DNA of 43,172 bases, taken from Muribaculaceae bacterium. Lineage in GTDB: Bacteria; Bacteroidota; Bacteroidia; Bacteroidales; Muribaculaceae. Where the stretch lies: the NCBI GenBank assembly GCA_022509125.1, contig JAFLTU010000012.1, forward strand, positions 1-43,172, given 5' to 3'. Under the pieces are notes generated by a model. The model saw only the letters and a program-made list of their open reading frames with translations, was not told the DNA's origin and did not search any database. Positions 13,748 through 22,334 of this stretch are shown piece by piece (within the stretch, counting starts at the first letter, position 1; each line of letters opens with the position of its first letter). A program made the translations under genes and the position numbers.

Positions 13748-16573
13748 ATGATCAAAGATATCAACTTTTCTGGATTCTCCACCAATCCCTCAGACCACGA
13801 GGCGCCCGACGGCGACCTCGCTTGCGCTTTAAACCTAATCCCTGAAGACGGAGCGCTCCACACTATCAATAAGCCCAGGCTTATACTGGCCTTCCAATCA
13901 ACTAACCTCGCAGTCCTCTTTATCCATAAAAATGATTCCTCCACTCGTTATATCGTCACTGATGGACAGAAATTAAACCTCTGGTGGTGTCAAGATTCAG
14001 ATACCCCTATATCTCAAGATGACCTTCACCCTTTCGCTTCCCTTTCTTCACCCGTTAAAAAAATCCAGGCCATAGGCAACACTCTAATTGTCCTCTCCCA
14101 TTCGGGCCTCAACTATTTCCTCTGGAAAAACAAAATTCAAGATTATATTTTCCTCGGCAATCATCTTCCCGAATGCAACTTAACTTTTGGCCTACAAGCC
14201 GAAATGGCTATCTCCGATAGTTTCACCGCCTCTTTTGATGAAGTCTCTTGGAACGACCTTTACAACAACCATGATTTCTCCGATGAATGTAAACACAGGT
14301 TCTCTGATGCTGTAATCGGGAATATCAATAAATTTATCGCCGAAAAAGCTTCCGAAAAAGGAAAATTCATTTTCCCTTTCTTCGTCAGATATGCTTATAG
14401 ACTCTACGACGGGTCCCTCTTCATGCATTCTTCCCCGATCTTGATGCCCGCCACATTCAGCGTCGCCCCTTTTGTGCTCCATGAAAACAATCCATCCGGT
14501 CCCTCATCCTCTAAAGTCTCTAGCTTCACCCTCCGAGTGGCCGCTCCCGTCTTTAATCTCGATGTCGCTCTCGCTAACGCCTCTGATAACGCTATCGACA
14601 ACGATCTCTGGAGTGATATCATCTCTTCTGTCGATGTCTTTATTTCTTCCCCTATCTTCACCTTCGACCAAAACGCAACCCTCTCTCCTTCTGATGCTAT
14701 CCTTTCCCCCGCCTTCTACGACAGCCAGCTCTCTAAAAACCAGGCCTTCTTCTACGGAAAAGCTAGCTCCCAAATGGATTATCAGCCCGAATCCGAAACC
14801 GACAATCTAAATGCTTATTGCTTCCATTCGGTTTCAGAATTCTTTAAAGGATTTGTCCTTCAGAATGATAATGCTTATTCAATCCCATCCTTCGGAATTA
14901 AAATCCCGGGGTTCGACCCCGCTGATTATTATGATAAGCTCCGAAGCGTCGCTAACTTCTATCTTATCAAATCTTTGAAACTCTCCGAAATTTCTTCTCA
15001 AAGATCAATCATTGATATCCCTGGAAGCTATCTTAGCTCCCTCTCTTCTCGCGAAGCTATGTCCGACGATTATCAAACCCATCTAATCCTTCAGCCTGAT
15101 TTCATCCATACTTACAACTCCAGGCTCCATCTCGCAAATGTTAACACTATCTTTCCCCAGAATTTCAATCTCGGAGCCGCTCTCTGTTTCTCCGATTTCA
15201 TGAATATGGAGGTCAAAGGATTCGTTTATTTAAACATCGACGGTAAAGAGATTGTCCTTGGATCAGACAATACCCTCCAAGTTTCCCGTAGAGATCGATT
15301 CCTCTGGTTCTTTTACCCTCATCCCGCAGCATTCAAACTGGTGCTACAAATTAACGACAATTCCTCTTCCAAATTCTATGAAATCCCTATGCAGGAACAT
15401 AGTTTCCTCTGGGGCGCTTTCGCCTCAGTCGACCTCTCTTTCCATCCTTATTGGGTGCCCGATAATTATGAAAAAAATTTAAACCCTCCTTTAGTATCCG
15501 ATCTCTCCCAAAGAACCGTTTCTCTCCCCAACCGTCTGTTCACTTCCGAAATCAACAACCCTTTTTTCTTCCCGGTGCAGAATATTGTGGCTATTGGTGC
15601 CGGCCGCATCCTCGCTCTCGAATCAGCCGCTCGTCCTCTTTCACAAGGTCAGTTCGGGCAATTCCCCCTTTACGCATTCACAGATGAAGGAGTCTGGGCC
15701 CTGGAGATATCTACATCCGGCACTTATTCCGCTCGCCAACCTATCACCCGCGACGTAATCCTTAATCCCGAAGCTATTTGCCCTATCGACTCTGCCGTAA
15801 TTTTCGCCACTTCTAGAGGACTAATGATAATTCAAGGTGCCCAGGTATCAACTATCTCCGAAAAAATCTCCGATAATTTCCCCTTCAACATCCTTTCTCT
15901 TCCTAACATTTTGGAAATTCTCAGCAAAAACTCTTATCAACTCTGGGAAGAATTATTCCACATCAACACCCAGGTTTATCCTACCACGACTCTCCCTTAC
16001 CCTCCCTCTTTTCCATCCATTCTCAATAATTGCAGAATAACTTATGATTATCCCAACCAACGAATTTTTCTCTTCAATCCCTCTTTCGAAGGTGGCATCT
16101 CTGGAAAAGCCGCTTTCTCATTTGTCTTTTCCTTAAAATCAAAACAATGGGCTATCGCCTCTCTTAAACTCAACTCAACGGTAAATTCTTACCCCGACGC
16201 TATGGTGATGACAAAAAATGGGCAACTCGTCAATCTTTCTTCATCTCCTGAAAACATCGACGAAATCCTCGCCCCCCAATTCTTCGTTTCTCGGCCTCTA
16301 AAACTCGATAACCCCAACACTCTCAAAACTGTTGACACTTTCATCCTCCGCGGTCTTTTCCGACCCAGTGCCATCAAAACTATTCTCTACGCTTCACGCG
16401 ACCTCTTAAACTGGCATATCGTTAAATCTTCATCTTCTCATGAAATTCGTAATTTCTCCGGATCTCCATATAAATATTTCCGTATTGTAATTATCGCAGA
16501 CCTCAAGGCCGACGAATCAATCAGTTCCGCTTCTTTCTCATTTTCCCCCCGTTTCACCAGGCTACTCCGATAA
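13748..16573 (+). CDS. large beta-propeller-like virion protein, candidate tail nozzle
   Basis: This 941-residue protein is soluble, rich in Ser, Phe and Pro and built of repeating short strands, consistent with beta-propeller blades. It opens MIKDINFSGFSTNPSDHEAP with a following LNLIPEDGALHTI, a start typical of Bacteroidales phage propeller proteins. A stretch at about residues 640-700 (FTDEGVWALEISTSGTYSAR, then RDVILNPEAICPIDSAVIF) resembles P22 gp10/T7 gp12-type nozzle proteins. I infer it closes or extends the short tail below the adaptor. It is the only large late gene on the plus strand besides the terminase and ends 17 nt before a strong terminator. Confidence 0.7.
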   Translation: MIKDINFSGFSTNPSDHEAPDGDLACALNLIPEDGALHTINKPRLILAFQSTNLAVLFIHKNDSSTRYIVTDGQKLNLWWCQDSDTPISQDDLHPFASLSSPVKKIQAIGNTLIVLSHSGLNYFLWKNKIQDYIFLGNHLPECNLTFGLQAEMAISDSFTASFDEVSWNDLYNNHDFSDECKHRFSDAVIGNINKFIAEKASEKGKFIFPFFVRYAYRLYDGSLFMHSSPILMPATFSVAPFVLHENNPSGPSSSKVSSFTLRVAAPVFNLDVALANASDNAIDNDLWSDIISSVDVFISSPIFTFDQNATLSPSDAILSPAFYDSQLSKNQAFFYGKASSQMDYQPESETDNLNAYCFHSVSEFFKGFVLQNDNAYSIPSFGIKIPGFDPADYYDKLRSVANFYLIKSLKLSEISSQRSIIDIPGSYLSSLSSREAMSDDYQTHLILQPDFIHTYNSRLHLANVNTIFPQNFNLGAALCFSDFMNMEVKGFVYLNIDGKEIVLGSDNTLQVSRRDRFLWFFYPHPAAFKLVLQINDNSSSKFYEIPMQEHSFLWGAFASVDLSFHPYWVPDNYEKNLNPPLVSDLSQRTVSLPNRLFTSEINNPFFFPVQNIVAIGAGRILALESAARPLSQGQFGQFPLYAFTDEGVWALEISTSGTYSARQPITRDVILNPEAICPIDSAVIFATSRGLMIIQGAQVSTISEKISDNFPFNILSLPNILEILSKNSYQLWEELFHINTQVYPTTTLPYPPSFPSILNNCRITYDYPNQRIFLFNPSFEGGISGKAAFSFVFSLKSKQWAIASLKLNSTVNSYPDAMVMTKNGQLVNLSSSPENIDEILAPQFFVSRPLKLDNPNTLKTVDTFILRGLFRPSAIKTILYASRDLLNWHIVKSSSSHEIRNFSGSPYKYFRIVIIADLKADESISSASFSFSPRFTRLLR

Positions 16574-16589
16574 TTCATCTGAAAAAATC

Positions 16590-16615
16590 AGGCCGGTTTT
16601 ATTACAAACCGGCCT
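16590..16615. terminator. bidirectional terminator between convergent genes
   Basis: AGGCCGGTTT and AAACCGGCCT form a perfect 10-bp stem with a 6-nt loop, flanked on the left by GAAAAAATC (a U-rich tail for leftward transcripts) and on the right by a T-rich stretch. It sits exactly between the convergent propeller and spanin genes. Confidence 0.85.
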
Positions 16616-16649
16616 ATTTCTTACCCTTTCTTCGAATGCGGCAAATTGT

Positions 16650-17129
16650 TTATCTCCTTTTTCTTAAATATTGCAAACCTATAAAAGCCAATATCGCAAA
16701 GATGGCAATTCCCCCAATCCAGCAAAGCCCCTTCTGCCACCATCTGAGCACATTGACCTCCTTTACCACTTCCACCGGCACCGGCTTTTCGATGTAGACC
16801 GAATCCACTCTCGAAGTCTTCTGCTTCAGCGAGTCAATAACGGAGAGGTAATAAGCCTCTTTGGTGTGCCACTCGGTGCTTGTGTCCCTCTCTCTCTCGA
16901 TAAGGGTGTGGATGGTGTCTCCGGCCTCGTTGAGAGTGTAGACGGCCTTTTCTACAAGGCTGACCCTCTGCGAGTGCTCCGTCTGGACTAACCCCATGGC
17001 CATTGCCCTTATCATCCGCTCGAGCGAGTCGGCGCTCAGGCTTACGGCCTTGCTCTCTACGGGCACATATTGCGTCCGCGTGCATGAGCAGAGGAGTAGA
17101 AGGTACAAAACACCGAGAATTGTTTTCAT
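16650..17129 (-). CDS. candidate unimolecular spanin (lipoprotein with C-terminal membrane segment)
   Basis: This 159-residue protein begins with a type II signal peptide (MKTILGVLYLLLLCSC, lipobox Cys at 14 or 16) and ends with a single hydrophobic segment (about residues 128-152) and a basic RKRR tail. A long charged, coiled-coil-prone part lies between. An outer-membrane lipid anchor plus an inner-membrane segment in one chain is the hallmark of u-spanins such as phage T1 gp11, which fuse the two membranes at the end of lysis. It is the last gene of the fibre transcript. An overlapping opposite-frame reading frame of 106 residues has no support. Confidence 0.7.
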   Translation of the reverse strand: MKTILGVLYLLLLCSCTRTQYVPVESKAVSLSADSLERMIRAMAMGLVQTEHSQRVSLVEKAVYTLNEAGDTIHTLIERERDTSTEWHTKEAYYLSVIDSLKQKTSRVDSVYIEKPVPVEVVKEVNVLRWWQKGLCWIGGIAIFAILAFIGLQYLRKRR

Positions 17130-17141
17130 TAAATAATCTCT

Positions 17142-17657
17142 CTAACCATTCCAATTTTCAGTAACCTTCCCGGATATGAGAAGATTGTTTTGTGTCATAT
17201 CGTTTTCTTTTAATTGGAGTTCGATTAACCGTAATTTCTCGGCTTTTATAGATGCAATTGCGATTGCTCTCTCTTCCTTTGTTTCCATTGAGAGGATTTT
17301 CTCAATATCAGCTAAAGAAGCAAGGGACGTAAGGTCAGATTGCTTAGCCAAAGCTTGCCAAGATCCGGAACCTCCTACAGTGTTAAACCTTCGGAAATAC
17401 AATGGACCTTCTGCATCAGAACGAGCAGTAAACTGCAAGGAATAATTATCGCAAGTCAATGAGGCCACAAGACCTGAGACCGGGCTATTTTTTTGATAAC
17501 AGTAACCCACTCCGTTAATATTTGGATTTGTGTTAGGGTCAATGTTAAAACCTAACCTTCTAACGTATGTATTGGGATACTCATTCCCCAATCTCTGTGA
17601 GTTTTCCGCAAGAGAAGCCTTAGCCACCGTAATGTCATTTATGCTTTTCCCTTTCAT
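17142..17657 (-). CDS. probable tail fibre tip or accessory protein
   Basis: In this 171-residue protein the first 110 residues look like a small beta domain (YVRRLGFNID, VGYCYQKNSPVSGLVASLTC, LQFTARSDAEGPLYFRRFNT, then SGSWQALAKQSD), the pattern of phage fibre tips with a GSW-type turn. The rest is helical (ALASLADIEK through RLIELQLKEND), perhaps for trimerisation or attachment. It overlaps the upstream gene by 4 nt and lies among fibre genes. Receptor binding is a reasonable inference, not shown. Confidence 0.6.
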   Translation of the reverse strand: MKGKSINDITVAKASLAENSQRLGNEYPNTYVRRLGFNIDPNTNPNINGVGYCYQKNSPVSGLVASLTCDNYSLQFTARSDAEGPLYFRRFNTVGGSGSWQALAKQSDLTSLASLADIEKILSMETKEERAIAIASIKAEKLRLIELQLKENDMTQNNLLISGKVTENWNG

Positions 17658-18523
17658 GCCTTCTTCTTGTTTATGGGTTCAACGTCGGAAGAACTTTCTT
17701 CAAGCAATCTGGCCTCTTCCTCCTTAGCCTGAATATATTCCTTCTTGGCCTGTCTTATCATCTCCTCGATAGAGATTTCGGGAGTTATTTCAAGAGTCTT
17801 GGCCGCATTGACGGCAAGCTCGTTGAAGATTTGGTCATCGTCAATTGCCTCTCTTATCCCCTCTATGAGATTGACTCTCTCTTCGTCGTCGATATCATCG
17901 GGGAGAATTATCCGGCCCTGCCTGATGGATTCGAGAGCCAGCGAAGCGGCCGAGGCTGCGGGCTCATACAAAGGAGTGGAGTTAGCCGGGAACACTTCGT
18001 CTAATCTGCCCTCGCAGAATACATAGCCGGCACCGCTTGTCTTCATCGCTTGTGTGATTTCCGGGTAATTGTCAAGTTTGGTTTTAAGAGTTGACAGGGC
18101 AGTCTGTGCGAGGCTTGTGTATTCGTAATATCCAAAAGATCCGGACTTTATAAGAATGTTTGCCTCGGCATAGGATTCTACACCTGTGGCCACTGTCCCG
18201 AGAATGCGGTAATTTGTGCCCTGCATGAACAAGCCTGTCATCATGAATACTTTACAAGCTCCGGCCATTTCAATTGTAATAGCCAGGCTTGAGGCTTCTT
18301 CTCCGGATAACATTTTTTCAAGACATCCTCTGAGCTCTGCAATATCGGCGAAGTCACTTTTCTCGGGGACCATATCGCAAAAGCCATTGTCATCTGCTGT
18401 AAAATAAAGGCGCTTGACCATGCAACTGCCCTTGGTAGCACTCGGATATCCATCAAGCATCCCCTTCACTATCTGAATCACATTCCCTGGCGTTACCTCC
18501 TTCTTCTTCTTTGCCATATTCAT
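17654..18523 (-). CDS. late protein of unknown function in the fibre cluster
   Basis: This 289-residue protein starts with a lysine-rich MNMAKKKKEV and ends in an acidic, Glu/Lys-rich tail (residues 255-289, with EEEARLLEESSSD). The middle has alternating helices and small-residue stretches (ILIKSGSFGYYEYTSLAQTA). Two hydrophobic patches (around residues 82-105) are not convincing membrane segments. No family was recognised. Being cotranscribed with fibres and coupled to the next gene by a 4-nt overlap suggests a virion or assembly role. Confidence 0.6.
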   Translation of the reverse strand: MNMAKKKKEVTPGNVIQIVKGMLDGYPSATKGSCMVKRLYFTADDNGFCDMVPEKSDFADIAELRGCLEKMLSGEEASSLAITIEMAGACKVFMMTGLFMQGTNYRILGTVATGVESYAEANILIKSGSFGYYEYTSLAQTALSTLKTKLDNYPEITQAMKTSGAGYVFCEGRLDEVFPANSTPLYEPAASAASLALESIRQGRIILPDDIDDEERVNLIEGIREAIDDDQIFNELAVNAAKTLEITPEISIEEMIRQAKKEYIQAKEEEARLLEESSSDVEPINKKKA

Positions 18524-18590
18524 TCTTTTTTTTTGGGAGGCCCCGGACAGTCACCAATCCGGAGCCCTTCTAGATTTTCATATAATCTTT

Positions 18591-19100
18591 TTAGGCTGAC
18601 GCTTGCCCTTCCAAGCCCTTCAAGGCTTCCTGGATCTCGGTCTCGTTATACTCCTCGAAATCTTCTGCCTTCAGAAAGCCCTCAAGGGCTTCATCCTTAA
18701 CATAATCTTCAAGTTTTTCCTCAAGACTCTCGTCAGTCACATAATCCTCAAGATCGTCCTCTGTGAGATAATCTGTCGGAATTTCACTCTTGAGGGCCAG
18801 ATTGCTCAAATCCACATCGCCTCCCAGTGGATCCCATTTCTCTCCGTCCCAGGCATAGTTCGTCCCGGCTGGTGTGGTGCCATGGGCCGCAACCACATTG
18901 TAGGTGTCGCCCTTCTTCTGGCCCTCCTTCGGAAGAGAGTCATAGTCAGCAACACTACCCTTGTACTCCAAGGCCGACCCAAAGGCCGCCTTCACTTCTG
19001 CAACTGCTGTCGCAATAAGTGCCTTCACTGCCGTGATGATCAGGGTGTAAAAGGCCTTGATCGAATTAAGGCCAAACTTCTTTTGTTTTGTCTCTGCCAT
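18591..19100 (-). CDS. probable fibre or appendage protein
   Basis: This 169-residue protein has an N-terminal helix (IKAFYTLIITAVKALIATAV), then a small beta unit, YKGSVADYDSLPKEGQKKGD plus TYNVV and TNYAWDGEKWDPLGG, which is a recurring module in phage head or tail fibres. After it come acidic repeats (EDDLEDYVTDESLEEKLEDY) and the ending EEYNETEIQEALKG. This ending resembles that of the larger fibre gene upstream, hinting at a shared assembly peptide. Confidence 0.65.
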   Translation of the reverse strand: MAETKQKKFGLNSIKAFYTLIITAVKALIATAVAEVKAAFGSALEYKGSVADYDSLPKEGQKKGDTYNVVAAHGTTPAGTNYAWDGEKWDPLGGDVDLSNLALKSEIPTDYLTEDDLEDYVTDESLEEKLEDYVKDEALEGFLKAEDFEEYNETEIQEALKGLEGQASA

Positions 19101-19176
19101 AATTAATGGTTTTTTAAAGGTTAATATTTAGGTTGTTTAAATCTTTTGCTTTATCTAGTAAGTCGTTCCATTATCC

Positions 19177-20310
19177 TTACATTCCTATGGCTTCCCGGAT
19201 ATCCTCCTCTGTGAATTCCTCCATATTCTTCAGAAACTGTTTCACCTCCTTCACTTTCCCCTCTATCTCTTTCTCCCTTTCCTGGGCTCTGGCGCTCTCC
19301 TCGGCTAGGCTCTTGCCCATAGTGTCCAGCCCCTGGGTAATTACATCCTTTAATCCTCGCTCAGCCTCCTTGGCTCTGCGACTCTCTTCATATAGGTCAT
19401 CTCCTAGGCGCCTTAGTCTCCTCTTTATATGGTCGTCAAGTTCCTTGAAATCGCCCCTTAAATTCTTCTGCGCTTTTGTGAGTCCATCTATTGCCTCCCT
19501 CAGTGTCTTCTCCTCTTTGAGGGCCCTCTCTATCTCCCCTTTAAGATTCTCAGAAAATAAAAAGCTTTCCCGGCGGAAATTATCTCCCAATAAGGTGATC
19601 CTCTCATCCAGTTCCTTCTCTGCCTTCTTGGCCCTCTGCCTCTCTGTGTCTATATTATCATTGATCCTGCGAAGGCTTAGACCCACATTCTTCTCCAGTT
19701 CCTTTATCCCGTTGTCAAGGCAGTTAAGGCCTCGATTCAAGAGGCGTAATTTCTCCTTGAGCCTGACGATCTCTATGCTGTTATCCTTGCTTTTCTCGGT
19801 TAAACCCGCTATCCCGGCTAATGCTTCATTGAATTCCTCTTCTGTGCCGTCAAATCCTCCCGCCTTCGCAAGTTCATAGGCCGTGTAATACACATAGCTT
19901 AAGATAACCTCCTCATCCTCTATGAAGAAATCATGGTCCCCTGGTCCCTCCACAAGCTCGATACCCAACACTAGCTTGTCTTCCACCTTCTTTACCCCAT
20001 CCTTATATATCGGATTCGGCAGAAAAGACACTAGATCCAAGTGAAGTCTCCCAGGGGGCAACCGGTGATTGTTCATCACGATATGAAGTCTGCCCTTGTC
20101 GTCAAAGCAATTCTTCATCGTTTCGCCTCGCCGACTGATCGTATAGAAATGGCCTCGATCAAAAGGATTGATATGATGATGATCATGGCTGTAAATCCTC
20201 CCCTCGAAATCATAACTCGGAAAGCCTACCTCCTTGCCATTCTTGCTCTTCAACTTCAAGATGAAATCAAAGTCGCTGTGAACATTCTTCTCTATTATCG
20301 GTCTCTTCAT
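19177..20310 (-). CDS. tail fibre-like protein with long coiled coil
   Basis: In this 377-residue protein the first 170 residues form a beta-rich head (GFPSYDFEGRIYSHDHHHIN, MNNHRLPPGRLHLDL) ending in AYELAKAGGFDGTEEEFNEA, the short motif that caps many Bacteroidales fibre heads. From about residue 180 it is almost all Glu/Lys/Arg/Leu heptads, a long trimeric stalk. It ends EEFTEEDIREAIGM, similar to the neighbouring appendage protein. It is the first gene after the bipartite promoter at 20432-20478. Large opposite-strand frames here are artefacts of the coiled-coil composition. Confidence 0.75.
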   Translation of the reverse strand: MKRPIIEKNVHSDFDFILKLKSKNGKEVGFPSYDFEGRIYSHDHHHINPFDRGHFYTISRRGETMKNCFDDKGRLHIVMNNHRLPPGRLHLDLVSFLPNPIYKDGVKKVEDKLVLGIELVEGPGDHDFFIEDEEVILSYVYYTAYELAKAGGFDGTEEEFNEALAGIAGLTEKSKDNSIEIVRLKEKLRLLNRGLNCLDNGIKELEKNVGLSLRRINDNIDTERQRAKKAEKELDERITLLGDNFRRESFLFSENLKGEIERALKEEKTLREAIDGLTKAQKNLRGDFKELDDHIKRRLRRLGDDLYEESRRAKEAERGLKDVITQGLDTMGKSLAEESARAQEREKEIEGKVKEVKQFLKNMEEFTEEDIREAIGM

Positions 20311-20316
20311 CTCCCT

Positions 20317-20428
20317 ATTTCGTTATTCGTTTCTCGTCAGTTTCTCGTTCCCCGCCTCTCGTTCCCCGTTTCCCGTCCCTTATTACTATTATCCTACGAT
20401 CAACGATCAACGATCAACGATCAACGAT
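20317..20428. repeat. 7-bp tandem array, 16 units in one register
   Basis: The spacer between the fibre and amidase genes is almost wholly 7-bp units in unbroken register: units such as TATTCGT, TCGTTCC, CCGTTTC, TTATTAC, TATTATC, CTACGAT, then four CAACGAT copies. The array runs up to the amidase stop codon. The part from about 20382 to 20407 is identical to a stretch of the array at 28.3 kb. Confidence 0.85.
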
Positions 20429-21072
20429 CAACCAAAATTAATCCCCCTATTTCCCCTTTTCCCCTTATCTTTTGTGTCTACATAATTCTTTATCCCTTCT
20501 ACATGCAAAGCCACTATGGCCCTCCTTCCTTGGGGTGATTCCAGAAAGGCTAGATCCTCCTTATTGTCCATAAAAAAATTTTCTGTCAGACACGCTCCAC
20601 ACCTGCTCCTGTAAAGTATGGTGAAGTTTTCCTCCTTGTCTCTGTCTCCGTCACTCATATCTGTGCGGATCTTAACTCCTGGGTATGCCCCTCTTAATAT
20701 TCGTTCCGCTGAATCATACAGACTCTCCGCAAGCTTATCCCCTTCCGTCTGCCCTTTGCTAGTCCATGCCTCCCAACCGGTCCCTCCCATCCATGCGAGG
20801 CCGTTCCCGGCTGCGTTATTATGTATCGACACAAGGCAAACTCTCTCCTTCCCTAATTTGTCACACCAGGAATTAACCCTGTTGCATCTCTCGTCTAGCC
20901 TTATGTCTGCATCCTCTGCCACCAACAATTCTGCGTCATAGCCCTGCCCCCGGAGTGCTCCCACAACTTCTCGGGCTATCTCCCTGCAATATCTATATTC
21001 TAAAAACCTCCCGTCAGGACTCCTTTTCCCGGGGGTGCTTACCCCATGGCCATTGTCTATCAATATCTTCAT
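20428..21072 (-). CDS. N-acetylmuramoyl-L-alanine amidase (Amidase_3), endolysin
   Basis: This 214-residue protein would cleave the amide bond between MurNAc and the peptide stem. Zinc ligands fit Amidase_3: His9 in DNGHG, Glu25 in FLEYRY and His84 in SIHNNAAG; the catalytic Glu164 lies in LTENFFMDN. There is no signal peptide, so export needs a holin or lysis of the membrane. The basic tail (KDKGKRGNRG) overlaps the promoter motif at 20432-20478. It overlaps the gene before it by 4 nt, forming an adaptor, membrane coiled-coil and amidase run. Confidence 0.9.
   Translation of the reverse strand: MKILIDNGHGVSTPGKRSPDGRFLEYRYCREIAREVVGALRGQGYDAELLVAEDADIRLDERCNRVNSWCDKLGKERVCLVSIHNNAAGNGLAWMGGTGWEAWTSKGQTEGDKLAESLYDSAERILRGAYPGVKIRTDMSDGDRDKEENFTILYRSRCGACLTENFFMDNKEDLAFLESPQGRRAIVALHVEGIKNYVDTKDKGKRGNRGINFG
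20432..20478 (-). promoter_or_regulatory. late promoter motif, copy 3 (fibre and spanin operon)
   Basis: Read on the minus strand: GACACAAAAGATAAGGG, 20 nt, TTAATTTTGG. The second block contains TAATTTTG, an exact Bacteroidetes -7 element. It lies inside the 3' end of the amidase gene, about 120 nt upstream of the fibre gene, and heads the 20310-to-16650 module. Two other copies have the same spacing. Confidence 0.8.
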
Positions 21073-21617
21073 GCCTCCTCCTTCTCAAATTTATCTAAGG
21101 TCTTCTCTCGCTCTGTCTCTATTTCTTTAAAGGGTATATATCTTATCGGCTTCACTGTCTGCTCTGGTTCCCTATCCTTACATTCCACCCATGGCTTTAT
21201 ACATTTCCATTGATTTAGGTGGTCGATAAGACGAAGCAGCTTCCCTTTTTCACATATCAGTTCATTTATCTTCTCTAAGGATTCATTCAGACTCCTTTGT
21301 ATGCCTCTGAGGTAATTGGTCTGTTTATTGAATCTTTCCTCCACTGCATTTATACTCTCAGAATATGAGCGATCCTTCTCTACCAACCGGGTCTCTTTTT
21401 CTCGGTTAACTTCCAATAGCTCCTTTATCCTGTTGAAGGCCGACTCTAGTTGCTCTTTATATAAATGCCATTCGTCATTCTTGCTCTCTATCCTCGCTTT
21501 GTCTACCTCCAGATCCTTCAGCTTCTTGTTCTGACGTCTATACATCAATGCGTATATCACCGTCATAACTCCTGTGTTCGTCAGTATCGTCAGTAATATG
21601 GAACTTAATTCATTCAT
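21069..21617 (-). CDS. membrane-anchored coiled-coil protein, lysis candidate
   Basis: This 182-residue protein has an N-terminal hydrophobic segment (about residues 5-25, LSSILLTILTNTGVMTVIYA) followed by RRQNKK and a long coiled coil up to about residue 130. The C-terminus is basic and acidic without a motif. It sits between the adaptor and amidase genes with 4-nt overlaps on both sides. The topology could suit a pinholin-like or inner-membrane spanin partner, yet a structural role is not excluded. No gene with classic holin features was found elsewhere in the late region. Confidence 0.55.
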   Translation of the reverse strand: MNELSSILLTILTNTGVMTVIYALMYRRQNKKLKDLEVDKARIESKNDEWHLYKEQLESAFNRIKELLEVNREKETRLVEKDRSYSESINAVEERFNKQTNYLRGIQRSLNESLEKINELICEKGKLLRLIDHLNQWKCIKPWVECKDREPEQTVKPIRYIPFKEIETEREKTLDKFEKEEA

Positions 21618-22261
21618 CCCAACATCCCCTCACTCTGCTTTATCATAACTCCACTCAATTCATCTCCATAGCCGGCCAATACTAGTCCTGCTGTCCGGTA
21701 AACGGCACTCCGGTAACATCCCCGGCTCACTTCCACTTCTTCCTCTTCTGTTATTGTGGCTCGAGGTATATAGAGTGCCGTTGATATGGCTCCATGTTCT
21801 GCATTCGGTGTCCCGCTGTAAAAACTCAATATCAAACCCTCGGTTCTTGGCTCTATGGTCACTGCAGGCCTTTCCTTGGTCCCATAAATGCCGGCCCAAC
21901 GGCTCCCTTGCATATCAAATCGAGGATCGCCCGGATAATACGCTTCATACACTCCCTGTTGCCATCCGTATAGATGGAAATAGACAAACCTTAAAAAATC
22001 TTCCGGTAAAGTTATACGCCCTACCCCTCTGCCATCTAGACTTATTGTGCCATTGGTATAGCCACCTATGTCCTTGGGTTCCAGAAGCATCAAAGGGGAT
22101 TCTTGGTGCGTGAGGTCTATGCCATCACAAATTTTGCTCCTGATCGCCTCGTCTAGCTCTAGAGTGTCAAGGTCGCCTGCTCCCGCCAGGCTTTCATCTC
22201 TGCGGTTCATATCTATGGCAACCCTGACATCTTTTATAAATTCCTCAATAGCTACCTTCAT
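21614..22261 (-). CDS. head-tail adaptor (gp11-like connector) candidate
   Basis: This 215-residue protein begins with a helical part (VAIEEFIKDVRVAIDMNRRD) and continues with GVGRITLPEDFLRFVYFHLY and a segment naming a GDPRFDMQGSRWAG loop, then ends in a helix (YRTAGLVLAGYGDELS). This helix/sandwich/helix order is that of podovirus adaptors that form a ring below the portal, and I have seen similar proteins annotated so in Bacteroidales phages. It is encoded two genes after the capsid protein. Identification is by pattern only. Confidence 0.65.
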   Translation of the reverse strand: MKVAIEEFIKDVRVAIDMNRRDESLAGAGDLDTLELDEAIRSKICDGIDLTHQESPLMLLEPKDIGGYTNGTISLDGRGVGRITLPEDFLRFVYFHLYGWQQGVYEAYYPGDPRFDMQGSRWAGIYGTKERPAVTIEPRTEGLILSFYSGTPNAEHGAISTALYIPRATITEEEEVEVSRGCYRSAVYRTAGLVLAGYGDELSGVMIKQSEGMLG

Positions 22262-22314
22262 CCTCCTGCGATTAGGCTTTTCCTTCCCTCTTATTCCTCA
22301 CGCGGTTACCCCAT

Positions 22315-22334
22315 AAGAATTATTTCTAATTCTT
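22315..22334 (-). terminator. hairpin with GAAA tetraloop overlapping a stop codon
   Basis: On the minus strand AAGAATTA, GAAA, TAATTCTT forms an 8-bp stem with a stable GNRA loop. It contains the stop codon of the gene at 22326-22934. It may punctuate the capsid transcript or protect RNA ends. Confidence 0.5.

Noticed and set aside
17142..17657. Diversity-generating retroelement target
   Set aside because: No reverse transcriptase and no template repeat seen in the window.
19133..19879. 248-residue Ser/Leu-rich plus-strand frame
   Set aside because: Complement of the Glu/Lys/Arg coiled coil of the fibre gene; composition artefact.
20317..20428. CRISPR array
   Set aside because: Units are 7 bp, contiguous and without spacers; no cas genes.
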